NCBI GenBank assembly: GCA_030526445.1 | Contig: JAUNCV010000111.1 | Location: 1 to 6,764 of the forward strand | Source: Bacteroidales bacterium | GTDB lineage: Bacteria; Bacteroidota; Bacteroidia; Bacteroidales; UBA3663 | DNA length: 6,764 nt | Direction of reading: 5' to 3' | Shown here: positions 1-5,307 of the stretch, in pieces | How positions within the stretch are numbered: position 1 is the first letter of the stretch | How the letters are laid out: every line of letters begins with the position of its first letter | The notes under the pieces: model-generated | What the model was told of the DNA's origin: nothing | The model's database searches: none | What the model saw: the letters and a program-made list of their open reading frames with translations, nothing else | Made by a program: the position numbers and the translations under genes

Positions 1-1
1 C

Positions 2-52
2 ATAGCGGGAGGCACGCTCTGCTACATGGTGCTGGTGCAGACGATATTTTGA
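2..52 (+). CDS. C-terminal tail of a hydrophobic (probably membrane) protein, partial
   Basis: The window opens inside an open frame that encodes 16 residues (IAGGTLCYMVLVQTIF) and stops at TGA 50-52. The peptide is almost wholly hydrophobic, as in the last transmembrane helix of a transporter or other membrane protein. Frame choice rests on base composition: in this frame 12 of 16 third positions are G or C, as in the following genes, while the competing frame (stop TGA 70-72) has only about 6 of 16. The family cannot be told from so little sequence. It lies 33 bases before the next start, so it may be the upstream member of the same operon. Confidence 0.4.
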   Translation: MAGGTLCYMVLVQTIF

Positions 53-85
53 AAAGATTAGTAATCAAATGAATATTGAAGCAAG

Positions 86-448
86 ATGAAAACGAAGAAA
101 TATCTGGCCATTGGCCTTGCTGTAATGGGACTGGTTCACATTGCAGCCACATTCACTCCTGTCATTGCCGGCAAACTCGAACCCCTTGCCGAGTCTGGGC
201 AGCTTGCATTCACCTACATGAGCCTCATGTGTGGTGCTCTGTTGGTGTTGGGTGGCATGATCATCTTTATGTTGGCAGATAAGTTGAAAGAGGCTTCGTT
301 CTTGAGTAAGCCTATAAGACTGACCGAGGCCATCCTGGTGATTGATGGCATTCTTGCTGCCTGCATGATGCCTGCTAATCCTTGTGCCTGGGTGATACTC
401 TTGCTTGCTCTGCCTTTGCCATTCATCGGATATAAATCAAAGAAGTAA
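86..448 (+). CDS. Small four-helix membrane protein, function unknown
   Basis: Encodes 120 residues. Hydrophobic stretches at about residues 7-28, 41-64, 82-96 and 99-115 suggest four membrane helices, with a Lys-rich start (MKTKK) and Lys-rich end (YKSKK) probably facing the cytoplasm. The first helix has a LVHIAATFTPVI segment, a His followed by a Pro within the membrane, and a NPCAW segment lies between helices 3 and 4. I do not recognise a named family; it resembles other four-helix proteins of 110-130 residues such as the DoxX/DUF4345 type only in general shape. Its TAA stop shares one base with the ATG of the next membrane gene (TAATG at 446-450), so the two are probably translated together and may act together. 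No promoter was found just upstream. Confidence 0.8.
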   Translation: MKTKKYLAIGLAVMGLVHIAATFTPVIAGKLEPLAESGQLAFTYMSLMCGALLVLGGMIIFMLADKLKEASFLSKPIRLTEAILVIDGILAACMMPANPCAWVILLLALPLPFIGYKSKK

Positions 449-966
449 TGAGTGCCCTCGCCGTTCTATACCTCGTCCTACCCTTTCCTCTCGCATTTAT
501 CATTCACGATGTGGAGGAGATCGCTGTGCAGCATCGATGGATGTTGGCGCACAGGGAGGCTTTGGCCCTGAGGTTCCCGAAGATGAAGCCGATGATTGAG
601 CAACTTGCCCAACTTAACACCAAGGCATTTGCTATTGCGGCTTTTGAGGAACTGGTCGTATTGCTCTTGACTACGGCCTATGCGTTGTTGCAAGAGCCTT
701 ACTGCATGGAGGTATGGGCTGCGTTATTCATGGCATTCTCCATTCATCTGCTGGTACACGTTGGCCAAGCCATCTTGGTGCGAGGCTACGTCCCTGGAGT
801 GGCCACTTCCCTCCTATTGCTCCCCTTCGCTGGCTATGGAATGTGGAGCATCTGGCTCGCTATGAGCGGCTGGGAGATGCTGACGTGGGGAGTTGTAGGA
901 ATAATAATCATGGTACTCAACCTGCGCTTTGCGCATTGGTTGGGAAAGAAAATCAGTAAGATATGA
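448..966 (+). CDS. HXXEE domain-containing membrane protein
   Basis: Encodes 172 residues. The defining HXXEE motif is HDVEE at residues 20-24, inside or just after the first hydrophobic segment (2-19). More conserved-looking polar residues lie in later membrane segments: E67-E68 in AFEEL, and H100 and H104 in HLLVHVGQ. Hydrophobic stretches at about 60-80, 88-110, 115-138 and 143-160 give five helices or so. His and Glu pairs buried in helices suggest a membrane metal site or hydrolase-like centre, but the HXXEE family has no firmly established function. The start overlaps the preceding stop by one base, and the TGA stop overlaps the next start (ATGA at 963-966), placing it inside a translationally coupled group. 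Confidence 0.87.
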   Translation: MSALAVLYLVLPFPLAFIIHDVEEIAVQHRWMLAHREALALRFPKMKPMIEQLAQLNTKAFAIAAFEELVVLLLTTAYALLQEPYCMEVWAALFMAFSIHLLVHVGQAILVRGYVPGVATSLLLLPFAGYGMWSIWLAMSGWEMLTWGVVGIIIMVLNLRFAHWLGKKISKI

Positions 967-1583
967 AACAAGAAATAAACCCCAAAGACACAAGTAGGGC
1001 TGCAGCATTTGAGCTCTGGATGTCATCGCCCATGCCAATGGTCACATTGGTAAAGACGATGGATGTGAGCCGATTGGTGAAGGCATGCAAGCGAAAAAGC
1101 ATGAGCTTCAACATGGCTCTGTGCTGGTGTATTGGCAAAGCTGCGACTGAAATGCAGGAGTTCTATACAATCCCAGAGAAGGGAAAACTATACACCTACG
1201 ATATGCTTGCCATCAATGTGATAGTCAATAATGCAAAGGGTGGCATCAACTCTTGTGATATTCCTTATACGGAGAATATTACAGAGTTTTCGGGAACCTA
1301 TCAGCAACTGACAAGGCAGGTAGCCGAAACTTGCAAGAGTTCTTTTATCGAAGACAGGATGATTATTGGCACTTCGGCCATGATTCAGACAGAATTGGAT
1401 TGCATAGTGAATCAATATACTGACAAATTCTGTAACCCAATGGTGATGTGGGGCAAGTACCGAAAGGGATGGTTCAAGACCACATTACCCATTTCGTTCC
1501 AGTTCCATCATGTACAGATGGATGGCGGACATGGAGCTTTATTCTTAGAGAAACTTCAACAGACTATTAACTCAATCGGATAA
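963..1583 (+). CDS. CatA-like O-acetyltransferase (chloramphenicol acetyltransferase fold)
   Basis: Encodes 206 residues, close to the ~213-220 of classical CAT trimers. The C-terminal part carries the family signature: MWGKYRKG (162-169), then HHVQMDG at 182-188, equivalent to HHAVCDG in CatA. H183 corresponds to the catalytic His195 of CAT-III and D187 to the structural Asp199. S138 in the GTSAM segment fits the transition-state Ser148, and R12 fits the Arg that pairs with the Asp. The family moves acetyl from acetyl-CoA to a hydroxyl. Whether chloramphenicol is the substrate cannot be read from the sequence: the loop after the His differs (MDGGH for CDGFH), and chromosomal CatA-like proteins are often of unknown substrate. 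It overlaps the HXXEE gene by four bases and stops one base before the next gene. Confidence 0.9.
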   Translation: MKQEINPKDTSRAAAFELWMSSPMPMVTLVKTMDVSRLVKACKRKSMSFNMALCWCIGKAATEMQEFYTIPEKGKLYTYDMLAINVIVNNAKGGINSCDIPYTENITEFSGTYQQLTRQVAETCKSSFIEDRMIIGTSAMIQTELDCIVNQYTDKFCNPMVMWGKYRKGWFKTTLPISFQFHHVQMDGGHGALFLEKLQQTINSIG

Positions 1584-1584
1584 A

Positions 1585-1899
1585 ATGAATTACTCAGGAC
1601 TGATTATAGCCGTCATCACATTCCTGGTGATCGGCCTCTTCCACCCTATTGTCATCAAGGGTGAGTATTATTTCGGCACACGATGTTGGTGGGTGTTTGC
1701 ACTCGCTGGTGTGGCCTTCATCGTGGCAAGCCTCTTGGTGGAGGACAGCATGGTGAGCCCTATCCTGGGCGTGGTAGGCTGTTCGTGCCTGTGGAGCATC
1801 CTCGAGATCTTCGAACAGAAAGAGAGGGTCGAGAAGGGATGGTTTCCGATGAATCCGAAGCGAAAGGATGAATATAAGAAGAAAGAAGATAAGGAATGA
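1585..1899 (+). CDS. DUF4491 family small membrane protein
   Basis: Encodes 104 residues. Three hydrophobic stretches are visible (about 4-23, 34-52 and 57-72), followed by a charged cytoplasmic tail rich in Lys and Glu. Characteristic segments match DUF4491 as I know it: GLFHPIVIKGEYYFGTR (17-33), the Trp pair at 35-36, and VEKGWFPMNPKR (82-93). The family is found mainly in gut Bacteroidota and Firmicutes and has no known function. The ATG follows the CAT-like gene's TAA by one base, and the TGA stop lies inside the next gene's ATGA (1896-1899), so it sits in the middle of the coupled operon. Confidence 0.9.
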   Translation: MNYSGLIIAVITFLVIGLFHPIVIKGEYYFGTRCWWVFALAGVAFIVASLLVEDSMVSPILGVVGCSCLWSILEIFEQKERVEKGWFPMNPKRKDEYKKKEDKE

Positions 1900-2699
1900 A
1901 AACGATACTCTTTTTACATGGTTTCTTCGCAAGTGGCAGCTGCGTACCGGCAAAGGCTCTCATCGAGGCTTTGGATGGACGTGTACGTGTGCTGATGCCC
2001 GATTTGCCTTTACACCCCAAAGAGGCTTTAGAAAAGATCCGACTGATCTGTGAGAAGGAACAGGTGGATCTGCTGGTGGGCAACAGTTGCGGCAGTTTCT
2101 ATGCTCAGCAGTTGGCGCCTATCATCGGAATCCCAGCATTGTTGGGCAATCCTCATTTCCGAATGACAGAGTTCCTGAAGGAGCGCATCGGGGCGCATCA
2201 ATACAAGAGTCCGCGTGCTGATGGGAAGCAAGACTTTGTGATTGACGAGGCATTGATTGAGGAGTTTGCAGAGTTGGAGGACGTTCAGTTTGACTATACC
2301 AATCCTTATTACAAGGACAAGGTATGGGGCATATTTGGAGAGCAGGACACGTTGGCGCAGTTCGAGCCACTTTTCTTGCAGCACTATAATAATGCCTACC
2401 ACTTTCCGGGTGCTCATACGCCAACTGCAGAGGAGGTCAAGACTTGGCATGCGCCACTCATTGAAAAGATGCTCATGACCTTCGAACGTCCTGCGGCGCG
2501 CTACTTCCAACACTTCAAAGGTGGCAAATACCGCTTCGTTCATTCGGCCTTCGACTCAGAGACCCAGGAGCGCATGGTGGTCTATCAGGCGCTTTATGGC
2601 AACGAGCAATACTGGGTGCGACCAGAGAAGATGTTCTTCGAGAAAGTGACGCGCGATGGCAAGACGTTTAATCGGTTTACAGAGATTGAAAAAGACTAA
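1896..2699 (+). CDS. YqiA-like alpha/beta hydrolase fused to a C-terminal DUF1653 domain
   Basis: Encodes 267 residues in two parts. Residues 1-195 resemble the YqiA/YcfP (UPF0227) esterase family, usually about 190 residues long: HGF at 8-10 (oxyanion region), nucleophile elbow GNSCGS at 62-67 with S64, acid D151 in GEQD, and H174 in the PGAHTP loop as the likely third triad member. YqiA of E. coli hydrolyses short acyl esters; the natural substrate is unclear. Residues 203-263 match DUF1653, a small beta domain usually found as its own ~65-70 residue protein: YFQHFKGGKYRF, the VVYQALYG segment (228-235) and YWVRPEKMF (239-247). No frameshift or internal stop marks the junction. The function of the added domain is unknown. 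It overlaps the DUF4491 gene by four bases, and the next gene starts five bases after its stop. Confidence 0.9.
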   Translation: MKTILFLHGFFASGSCVPAKALIEALDGRVRVLMPDLPLHPKEALEKIRLICEKEQVDLLVGNSCGSFYAQQLAPIIGIPALLGNPHFRMTEFLKERIGAHQYKSPRADGKQDFVIDEALIEEFAELEDVQFDYTNPYYKDKVWGIFGEQDTLAQFEPLFLQHYNNAYHFPGAHTPTAEEVKTWHAPLIEKMLMTFERPAARYFQHFKGGKYRFVHSAFDSETQERMVVYQALYGNEQYWVRPEKMFFEKVTRDGKTFNRFTEIEKD

Positions 2700-2704
2700 A
2701 GAAT

Positions 2705-2872
2705 ATGGAACAGAATACCGAGAACAAAAGACCGGTTTGTGCGCACAACTCGGCCATCGACTGCCCTTGCCCAAAGGAGTGTCCTCGTCATGGTAAGTGC
2801 TGCGCATGTGTAGCTCATCATCGCCAGCACGGCAATCTGCCTAAGTGCTTGAGAGAATTGCAAGCTAAGTAA
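2705..2872 (+). CDS. Small Cys-rich protein, DUF6485-like
   Basis: A 55-residue gene in the 181-base space between the hydrolase and the exporter, with ATG at 2705 and TAA at 2870-2872. It has eight cysteines (12, 20, 22, 26, 32, 33, 35, 48) and five histidines. The core CPCPKECPRHGKCCACVAHH (20-39), followed by GNLPKCL, has the layout I associate with DUF6485 proteins (C-x-C, then R-x-GKCC-x-C, then LP-x-C). It is probably a soluble zinc-binding or iron-sulfur mini-protein of unknown role. Spacing of 5 bases upstream and 8 downstream fits an operon member. It is easily missed because of its size; the regular Cys spacing and tight fit between neighbours are the reasons to believe it. Confidence 0.82.
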   Translation: MEQNTENKRPVCAHNSAIDCPCPKECPRHGKCCACVAHHRQHGNLPKCLRELQAK

Positions 2873-2880
2873 TATAGTTT

Positions 2881-3468
2881 ATGCCCTACGCACTTCTTCC
2901 CACCCTGCTTTTGCAGATTCTGCTCATCGGCTACTCACCCGGCCCCGCCAATATCTATGCACTGGCCATGTCTCTGAGGCATAGCCGGCGTAAGGCTCTT
3001 GTGATGTGGCTGGGACTGTTGATGGGATTTTCCATGGCCGTATGCATCATGGCCGTCATGACACACCTGATAGGCATGGCTTTTGGTAATTATGTGGGCT
3101 ATCTGAAATACCTCGGAGCTGCTTACATCGCCTATCTTGCCTATAAGATCTACACCAGCAGGCGCTCGACTGCGGATTCGGACAAGGATTGCACCTTCGT
3201 GAGCGGTATGGTGGTGCAACTCACCAACGCCAAGATACTGCTATTCGACCTTACGGCATTCAGTACATTTGTCCTGCCCTACTCAAATCGGCTTATAGAT
3301 TTGCTCGAAGTAGGAGCATGGTTGCTGATTGCGGGTCCTGGAGCAAACCTTGTGTGGCTATTGGCTGGCAGTTATCTGAAGAAGTTCTTCGCTCAATACG
3401 GCAGACAGGTGGATGTGGTTTCGGCCATCGCACTCCTGCTTTGCGCTATTTACATAATCATTGGATAA
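2881..3468 (+). CDS. LysE/RhtB family exporter
   Basis: Encodes 195 residues, within the usual 190-215 of the family. The N-terminal signature is clear: GYSPGPANIYALAMSLRHS (17-35), with the conserved SPGP at 19-22, then GLLMGFS at 45-51. The YLKYLGAAYIAYLAYKIY segment (74-91) is the usual end of the third helix. The central GMVVQLTNAKILLF (109-122) corresponds to the family's G..L.NPK...F, with Ala in place of Pro at 117. Six hydrophobic segments can be traced. Members export amino acids such as lysine, threonine or homoserine and related compounds from the cytoplasm; the substrate is not predictable here. It starts 8 bases after the Cys-rich gene, and the following gene's likely ATG lies 4 bases past its stop. 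Confidence 0.9.
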   Translation: MPYALLPTLLLQILLIGYSPGPANIYALAMSLRHSRRKALVMWLGLLMGFSMAVCIMAVMTHLIGMAFGNYVGYLKYLGAAYIAYLAYKIYTSRRSTADSDKDCTFVSGMVVQLTNAKILLFDLTAFSTFVLPYSNRLIDLLEVGAWLLIAGPGANLVWLLAGSYLKKFFAQYGRQVDVVSAIALLLCAIYIIIG

Positions 3469-3472
3469 TAAT

Positions 3473-3919
3473 ATGGAGAGTAAAAAGTACGTGCAGCTCA
3501 GTCTTTTTCCAGAGGAAGAGGAAATATCAATGGAAAAAGAAACTGCGACAGAATGCAACTATGACCTCTCGGGTCTGTTCGAACGACTGTCAAAATCTGA
3601 TTTCAGGAGCCGGTTCCATTTGTCCAAGAAAGATAAAGAGTATATTGCAGAGAAAGGACTGGTGACAATACGAAAGCATGCTCAAGACTTTGTAGCAAAG
3701 CGATTGGCTCCAGTTGAAATTCCAAACGACGGCAAACAGACTCCAATGAAAGGACACCCAGTATTCCTGGCACAACATGCAACCGGCTGCTGCTGTCGAG
3801 GGTGCTTTTCCAAATGGCACAACATTCCTGCTGGCAGGGAACTTTCTAAAGAAGAACAACAATACGCCGTAGCAGTATTGATGACTTGGATTGAAAAAGA
3901 ATACTCAAAAGTAAAGTGA
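3473..3919 (+). CDS. DUF4186 family protein with N-terminal QLSLF motif
   Basis: Encodes 148 residues from ATG 3473; a TTG at 3461 would add four residues but overlaps the exporter, so the ATG is preferred. Residues 32-143 match DUF4186, known by KDKEYIAEKGL (53-63), FVAKRLAP (73-80), IPNDGKQTPMKGHPVF (83-98), QHATGCCCRGC (101-111) and KWHNIP (114-119). C106-C107-C108, C111, H102 and H116 look like a metal site. The family's role is unknown; it is usually a stand-alone protein of about 110-120 residues. The extra N-terminus (1-31) is acidic and contains QLSLF at 8-12, identical to the consensus peptide by which bacterial proteins bind the DNA polymerase sliding clamp. That would suggest a role near replication or repair, but it is inference from a short motif. 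Confidence 0.88.
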   Translation: MESKKYVQLSLFPEEEEISMEKETATECNYDLSGLFERLSKSDFRSRFHLSKKDKEYIAEKGLVTIRKHAQDFVAKRLAPVEIPNDGKQTPMKGHPVFLAQHATGCCCRGCFSKWHNIPAGRELSKEEQQYAVAVLMTWIEKEYSKVK

Positions 3920-3921
3920 CT

Positions 3922-4125
3922 ATGATTGCCCCAAAGATAGATTTCTCAGATCGAGAAGAGCGTATCGCCTTCATCAAAGACAGATTCAGCTGCAAGGCTC
4001 CTGCCTGTGGTGGATGTGGCAGCTGCAATATGCCCAATGGCAAATCGGCAATGGAAAATTTTGCTGACTACATTGAAGGCAAGGTGGAGTTTGTGAATAT
4101 TAACTCAAAACTATGGCAGAAATGA
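3922..4125 (+). CDS. Small Cys4 protein, first of a paralogous pair
   Basis: Encodes 67 residues from ATG 3922, two bases after the DUF4186 stop; a GTG at 3916 would overlap that stop and is less likely. Four cysteines (24, 29, 32, 35) form C-x4-C-x2-C-x2-C, a spacing suited to one zinc ion or an iron-sulfur cluster. They lie between a charged helix REERIAF (11-17) and a second conserved segment ADYIEGK (48-54). The same three elements, in the same order and nearly the same spacing, occur in the gene at 4358-4558, so the two arose by duplication. I do not recognise a named family. The 3' end overlaps the next gene. Confidence 0.75.
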   Translation: MIAPKIDFSDREERIAFIKDRFSCKAPACGGCGSCNMPNGKSAMENFADYIEGKVEFVNINSKLWQK

Positions 4126-4361
4126 CGATTGACACAGCAAACATATGCTCGCATCTTCAGAAGAAGTTGTTTGAACCCGAAGGCGTGTACTACCTCATCT
4201 GGCAAGCTATGCAAGAAGATCCAGAGTTGACTGCTGTAGTTCGTTCACGTCAGCTCCACATCTACCGTAACGGCAAGAAGGTGTTGGTTCTGGCAGGTAA
4301 GGCTCTACCAAAGATTATCAGGGAAGACAGCCTCTGCACATTAGTAAGTAGTCTATTATGA
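4122..4361 (+). CDS. Small protein of unknown function, possibly an N-terminal module
   Basis: Encodes 79 residues from ATG 4122, which gives an ATGA overlap with the preceding stop (4122-4125), the coupling form seen elsewhere in this operon. An in-frame ATG at 4113 would give 82 residues and a 13-base overlap. Numbered from 4122, the protein has an amphipathic start, a segment EGVYYLIWQAMQEDPEL (20-36), then a probable beta hairpin RQLHIYRNGKKVLVLAGKA (43-61) and LPKIIRED. It ends abruptly after a hydrophobic VSSLL. It gives the impression of the N-terminal domain of a larger protein, but the downstream DNA in no frame continues it: the next gene starts in its last codon. It lies between two paralogous Cys4 genes and may act with them. 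Function unknown. Confidence 0.7.
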   Translation: MTIDTANICSHLQKKLFEPEGVYYLIWQAMQEDPELTAVVRSRQLHIYRNGKKVLVLAGKALPKIIREDSLCTLVSSLL

Positions 4362-4558
4362 AGCCGCCAAGTATTGAACAATCGACACGAGAAGAGCGCA
4401 TAGCCTTTGTGCATGAGCAATGGAAATGCCTGCACAACTGCGAGATTTGCGGCAAGTGTCATATTCTCAAAGGGCGAAACGAAGATGTGCTCTATGCTGA
4501 CTATATCGAAGGTAAGCGCTCGTATGAAGAAATTACGTTAAGTATCAGACAACAATAA
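4358..4558 (+). CDS. Small Cys4 protein, second of a paralogous pair
   Basis: Encodes 66 residues. Cysteines 24, 28, 31 and 34 form C-x3-C-x2-C-x2-C, again between REERIAF (11-17) and ADYIEGK (47-53), matching the protein at 3922-4125 element by element. Outside those elements the two differ widely (for example KCLHNCEICGKC here against the SCKAPACGGCGSC stretch there), so the duplication is old or the copies have specialised. The ATG overlaps the preceding TGA (ATGA 4358-4361). A small zinc-binding or redox protein is the simplest reading; no named family was recognised. It is the last gene of the tightly packed run, being followed by 29 bases before the next start. Confidence 0.77.
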   Translation: MKPPSIEQSTREERIAFVHEQWKCLHNCEICGKCHILKGRNEDVLYADYIEGKRSYEEITLSIRQQ

Positions 4559-4587
4559 TATTAGTAACCCATTAAAAATCAAGAATT

Positions 4588-4767
4588 ATGGAAGTAAAAG
4601 ACAAAGTATTAGCAACAATGAAGGAGGCAGGTCAGCCTCTCAACGCAGGTAAGATTGCAGAGCTCAGCGGTCTTGACCGTAAGGAAGTGGATGCTGCTAT
4701 GAAGCAGTTGAAGGCAGAGGGCGCAATCGTCTCTCCAGTTCGTTGCAAGTGGGCTCCTGCTGAGTAA
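4588..4767 (+). CDS. 59-residue winged-helix-like protein, probable DNA-binding regulator
   Basis: ATG 4588 to TAA 4765-4767. The sequence predicts three helices and a short wing: [13 protein letters not shown] (3-15), [10 protein letters not shown] (19-28), [16 protein letters not shown] (30-45), then [33 protein letters not shown] fits a helix-turn-helix, as in small MarR- or DUF-type winged-helix proteins that Bacteroidota annotations call 'transcriptional regulator'. A role in DNA binding is inferred from fold only. Both arginine codons are CGT and the Lys codons mostly AAG, a bias shared with the cupin gene and not with the genes before it, suggesting high expression. It lies 29 bases after the second Cys4 gene; whether it has its own promoter is not clear. 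Confidence 0.78.
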   Translation: MEVKDKVLATMKEAGQPLNAGKIAELSGLDRKEVDAAMKQLKAEGAIVSPVRCKWAPAE

Positions 4768-4833
4768 GTTAATAGATGTTAAACATGCATTCATAAGCAT
4801 CTGAAATTGCCAATTCTAACCTTTTGGTAACTA

Positions 4834-4860
4834 AGGCAACATTTGGTGCCTACTTGTTTT
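4834..4860 (+). terminator. Possible weak hairpin followed by a T-rich run
   Basis: AGGCA (4834-4838) and TGCCT (4847-4851) can form a 5-bp stem with an 8-base loop, followed by AC and then TTGTTTT (4854-4860). It lies 66 bases after the winged-helix gene and before the cupin promoter, where a terminator would be expected. The stem is short, so this may equally be an operator or chance. Its downstream edge abuts the putative -33 element. Confidence 0.3.
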
Positions 4861-4885
4861 AATTCTCAATATGTTCGTACCTTTG
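4854..4885 (+). promoter_or_regulatory. Bacteroidetes-type promoter for the cupin-HxlR operon
   Basis: TACCTTTG at 4878-4885 is an exact match to the Bacteroidetes -7 consensus TAnnTTTG. TTG at 4854-4856, 21 bases upstream, fits a weak -33 element (consensus TTTG, spacing about 19-21). Transcription would start near 4890-4893, leaving an AT-rich leader of about 40 bases before the ATG at 4933, as is usual for well-expressed Bacteroidota genes. No start site has been measured. Confidence 0.68.
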
Positions 4886-4910
4886 CATCGCAAAATCGAC
4901 ATAATTATTC

Positions 4911-4930
4911 ACAATTAAACAATTAAACAA
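4911..4930 (+). repeat. Short tandem repeat in the cupin mRNA leader
   Basis: ACAATTAA is repeated two and a half times in direct order (4911-4918, 4919-4926, then ACAA to 4930), ending two bases before the cupin start. A/T-rich, unstructured leaders help translation in Bacteroidota, which largely lack Shine-Dalgarno sites, so this probably acts as a translation enhancer or may be simple-sequence slippage. Confidence 0.55.
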
Positions 4931-4932
4931 GT

Positions 4933-5307
4933 ATGGCAAATTATGCAATTAAGAACCTGAATGGTTGGAAGAATGTAGAGGGTAAGATGTTCCTTGGTGA
5001 GGAACTGGGTCTGACTGGTGCAGAGGTATCTCTCCAGCGCCTGGCTGCTGGCGAGGATGCTCCTTTCCTCCACTCACACAAGACTCATGAGGAGACCTAC
5101 GTGATCCTCTCGGGCAATGGCGAGTTTGAGGTGGATGGTGAGAAGATCCAGGTTGGCGAGGGCAGCATCGTTCGTATTTCACCTGCTGGCGTGCGTGCTT
5201 TGCGCAATACCGGCAAGGAAGAGATGGTGATGATGTGCCTTCAGTATGAGGCCAAGGCCATCACAAGCTTCATGGATGATGCTACGATAATTCCTTTTGA
5301 CAAATAA
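4933..5307 (+). CDS. Single-domain cupin protein
   Basis: Encodes 124 residues. Cupin motif 1 is clear at 40-61: G40, H47, H49, E54 and G61 in the pattern G-x6-H-x-H-x4-E-x6-G, giving three metal ligands. Motif 2 (GEGSIVRISPAGVRALRN, 75-92) keeps P84, G86 and N92, but the fourth metal ligand, normally His, is replaced by Arg or Ala (R88/A89). The protein may therefore bind metal with three side chains, or act as a binding rather than catalytic cupin. The substrate cannot be deduced. It has its own promoter and leader, and arginine is encoded only by CGC and CGT, which suggests abundance. The TAA stop shares a base with the ATG of the HxlR regulator (TAATG), so regulator and cupin are made together. 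Confidence 0.9.
   Translation: MANYAIKNLNGWKNVEGKMFLGEELGLTGAEVSLQRLAAGEDAPFLHSHKTHEETYVILSGNGEFEVDGEKIQVGEGSIVRISPAGVRALRNTGKEEMVMMCLQYEAKAITSFMDDATIIPFDK

Noticed and set aside
56..66. Palindrome GATTA-G-TAATC before the first complete gene
   Set aside because: Perfect but only 11 bases long and AT-rich, with no promoter elements next to it; chance cannot be excluded.
1..72. Alternative reading of the window start in frame 1, ending at TGA 70-72
   Set aside because: Third-position GC is low and the peptide has no clear character. Frame 2 gives a hydrophobic membrane-type tail with the same third-position bias as the neighbouring genes.
963..1583. Calling the CatA-like gene a chloramphenicol resistance gene
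   Set aside because: The catalytic motif shows the fold and chemistry but not the substrate. No mobile element, resistance neighbour or specific CAT subtype was recognised.
1594..1953. Open frame of 119 codons on the minus strand
   Set aside because: Antisense to the DUF4491 gene, which has a strong family match and fits the operon spacing. The antisense product shows no family features.
2028..2543. Open frame of 171 codons on the minus strand
   Set aside because: It lies wholly inside the hydrolase-DUF1653 gene, whose motifs are clear. The antisense product has no recognisable domain and an unlikely composition.
3461..3472. TTG start four codons upstream for the DUF4186 gene (and GTG 3916 for the next gene)
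   Set aside because: Both rare starts overlap the preceding stop and add nothing conserved. In-frame ATGs a few bases later fit the spacing of the operon better.
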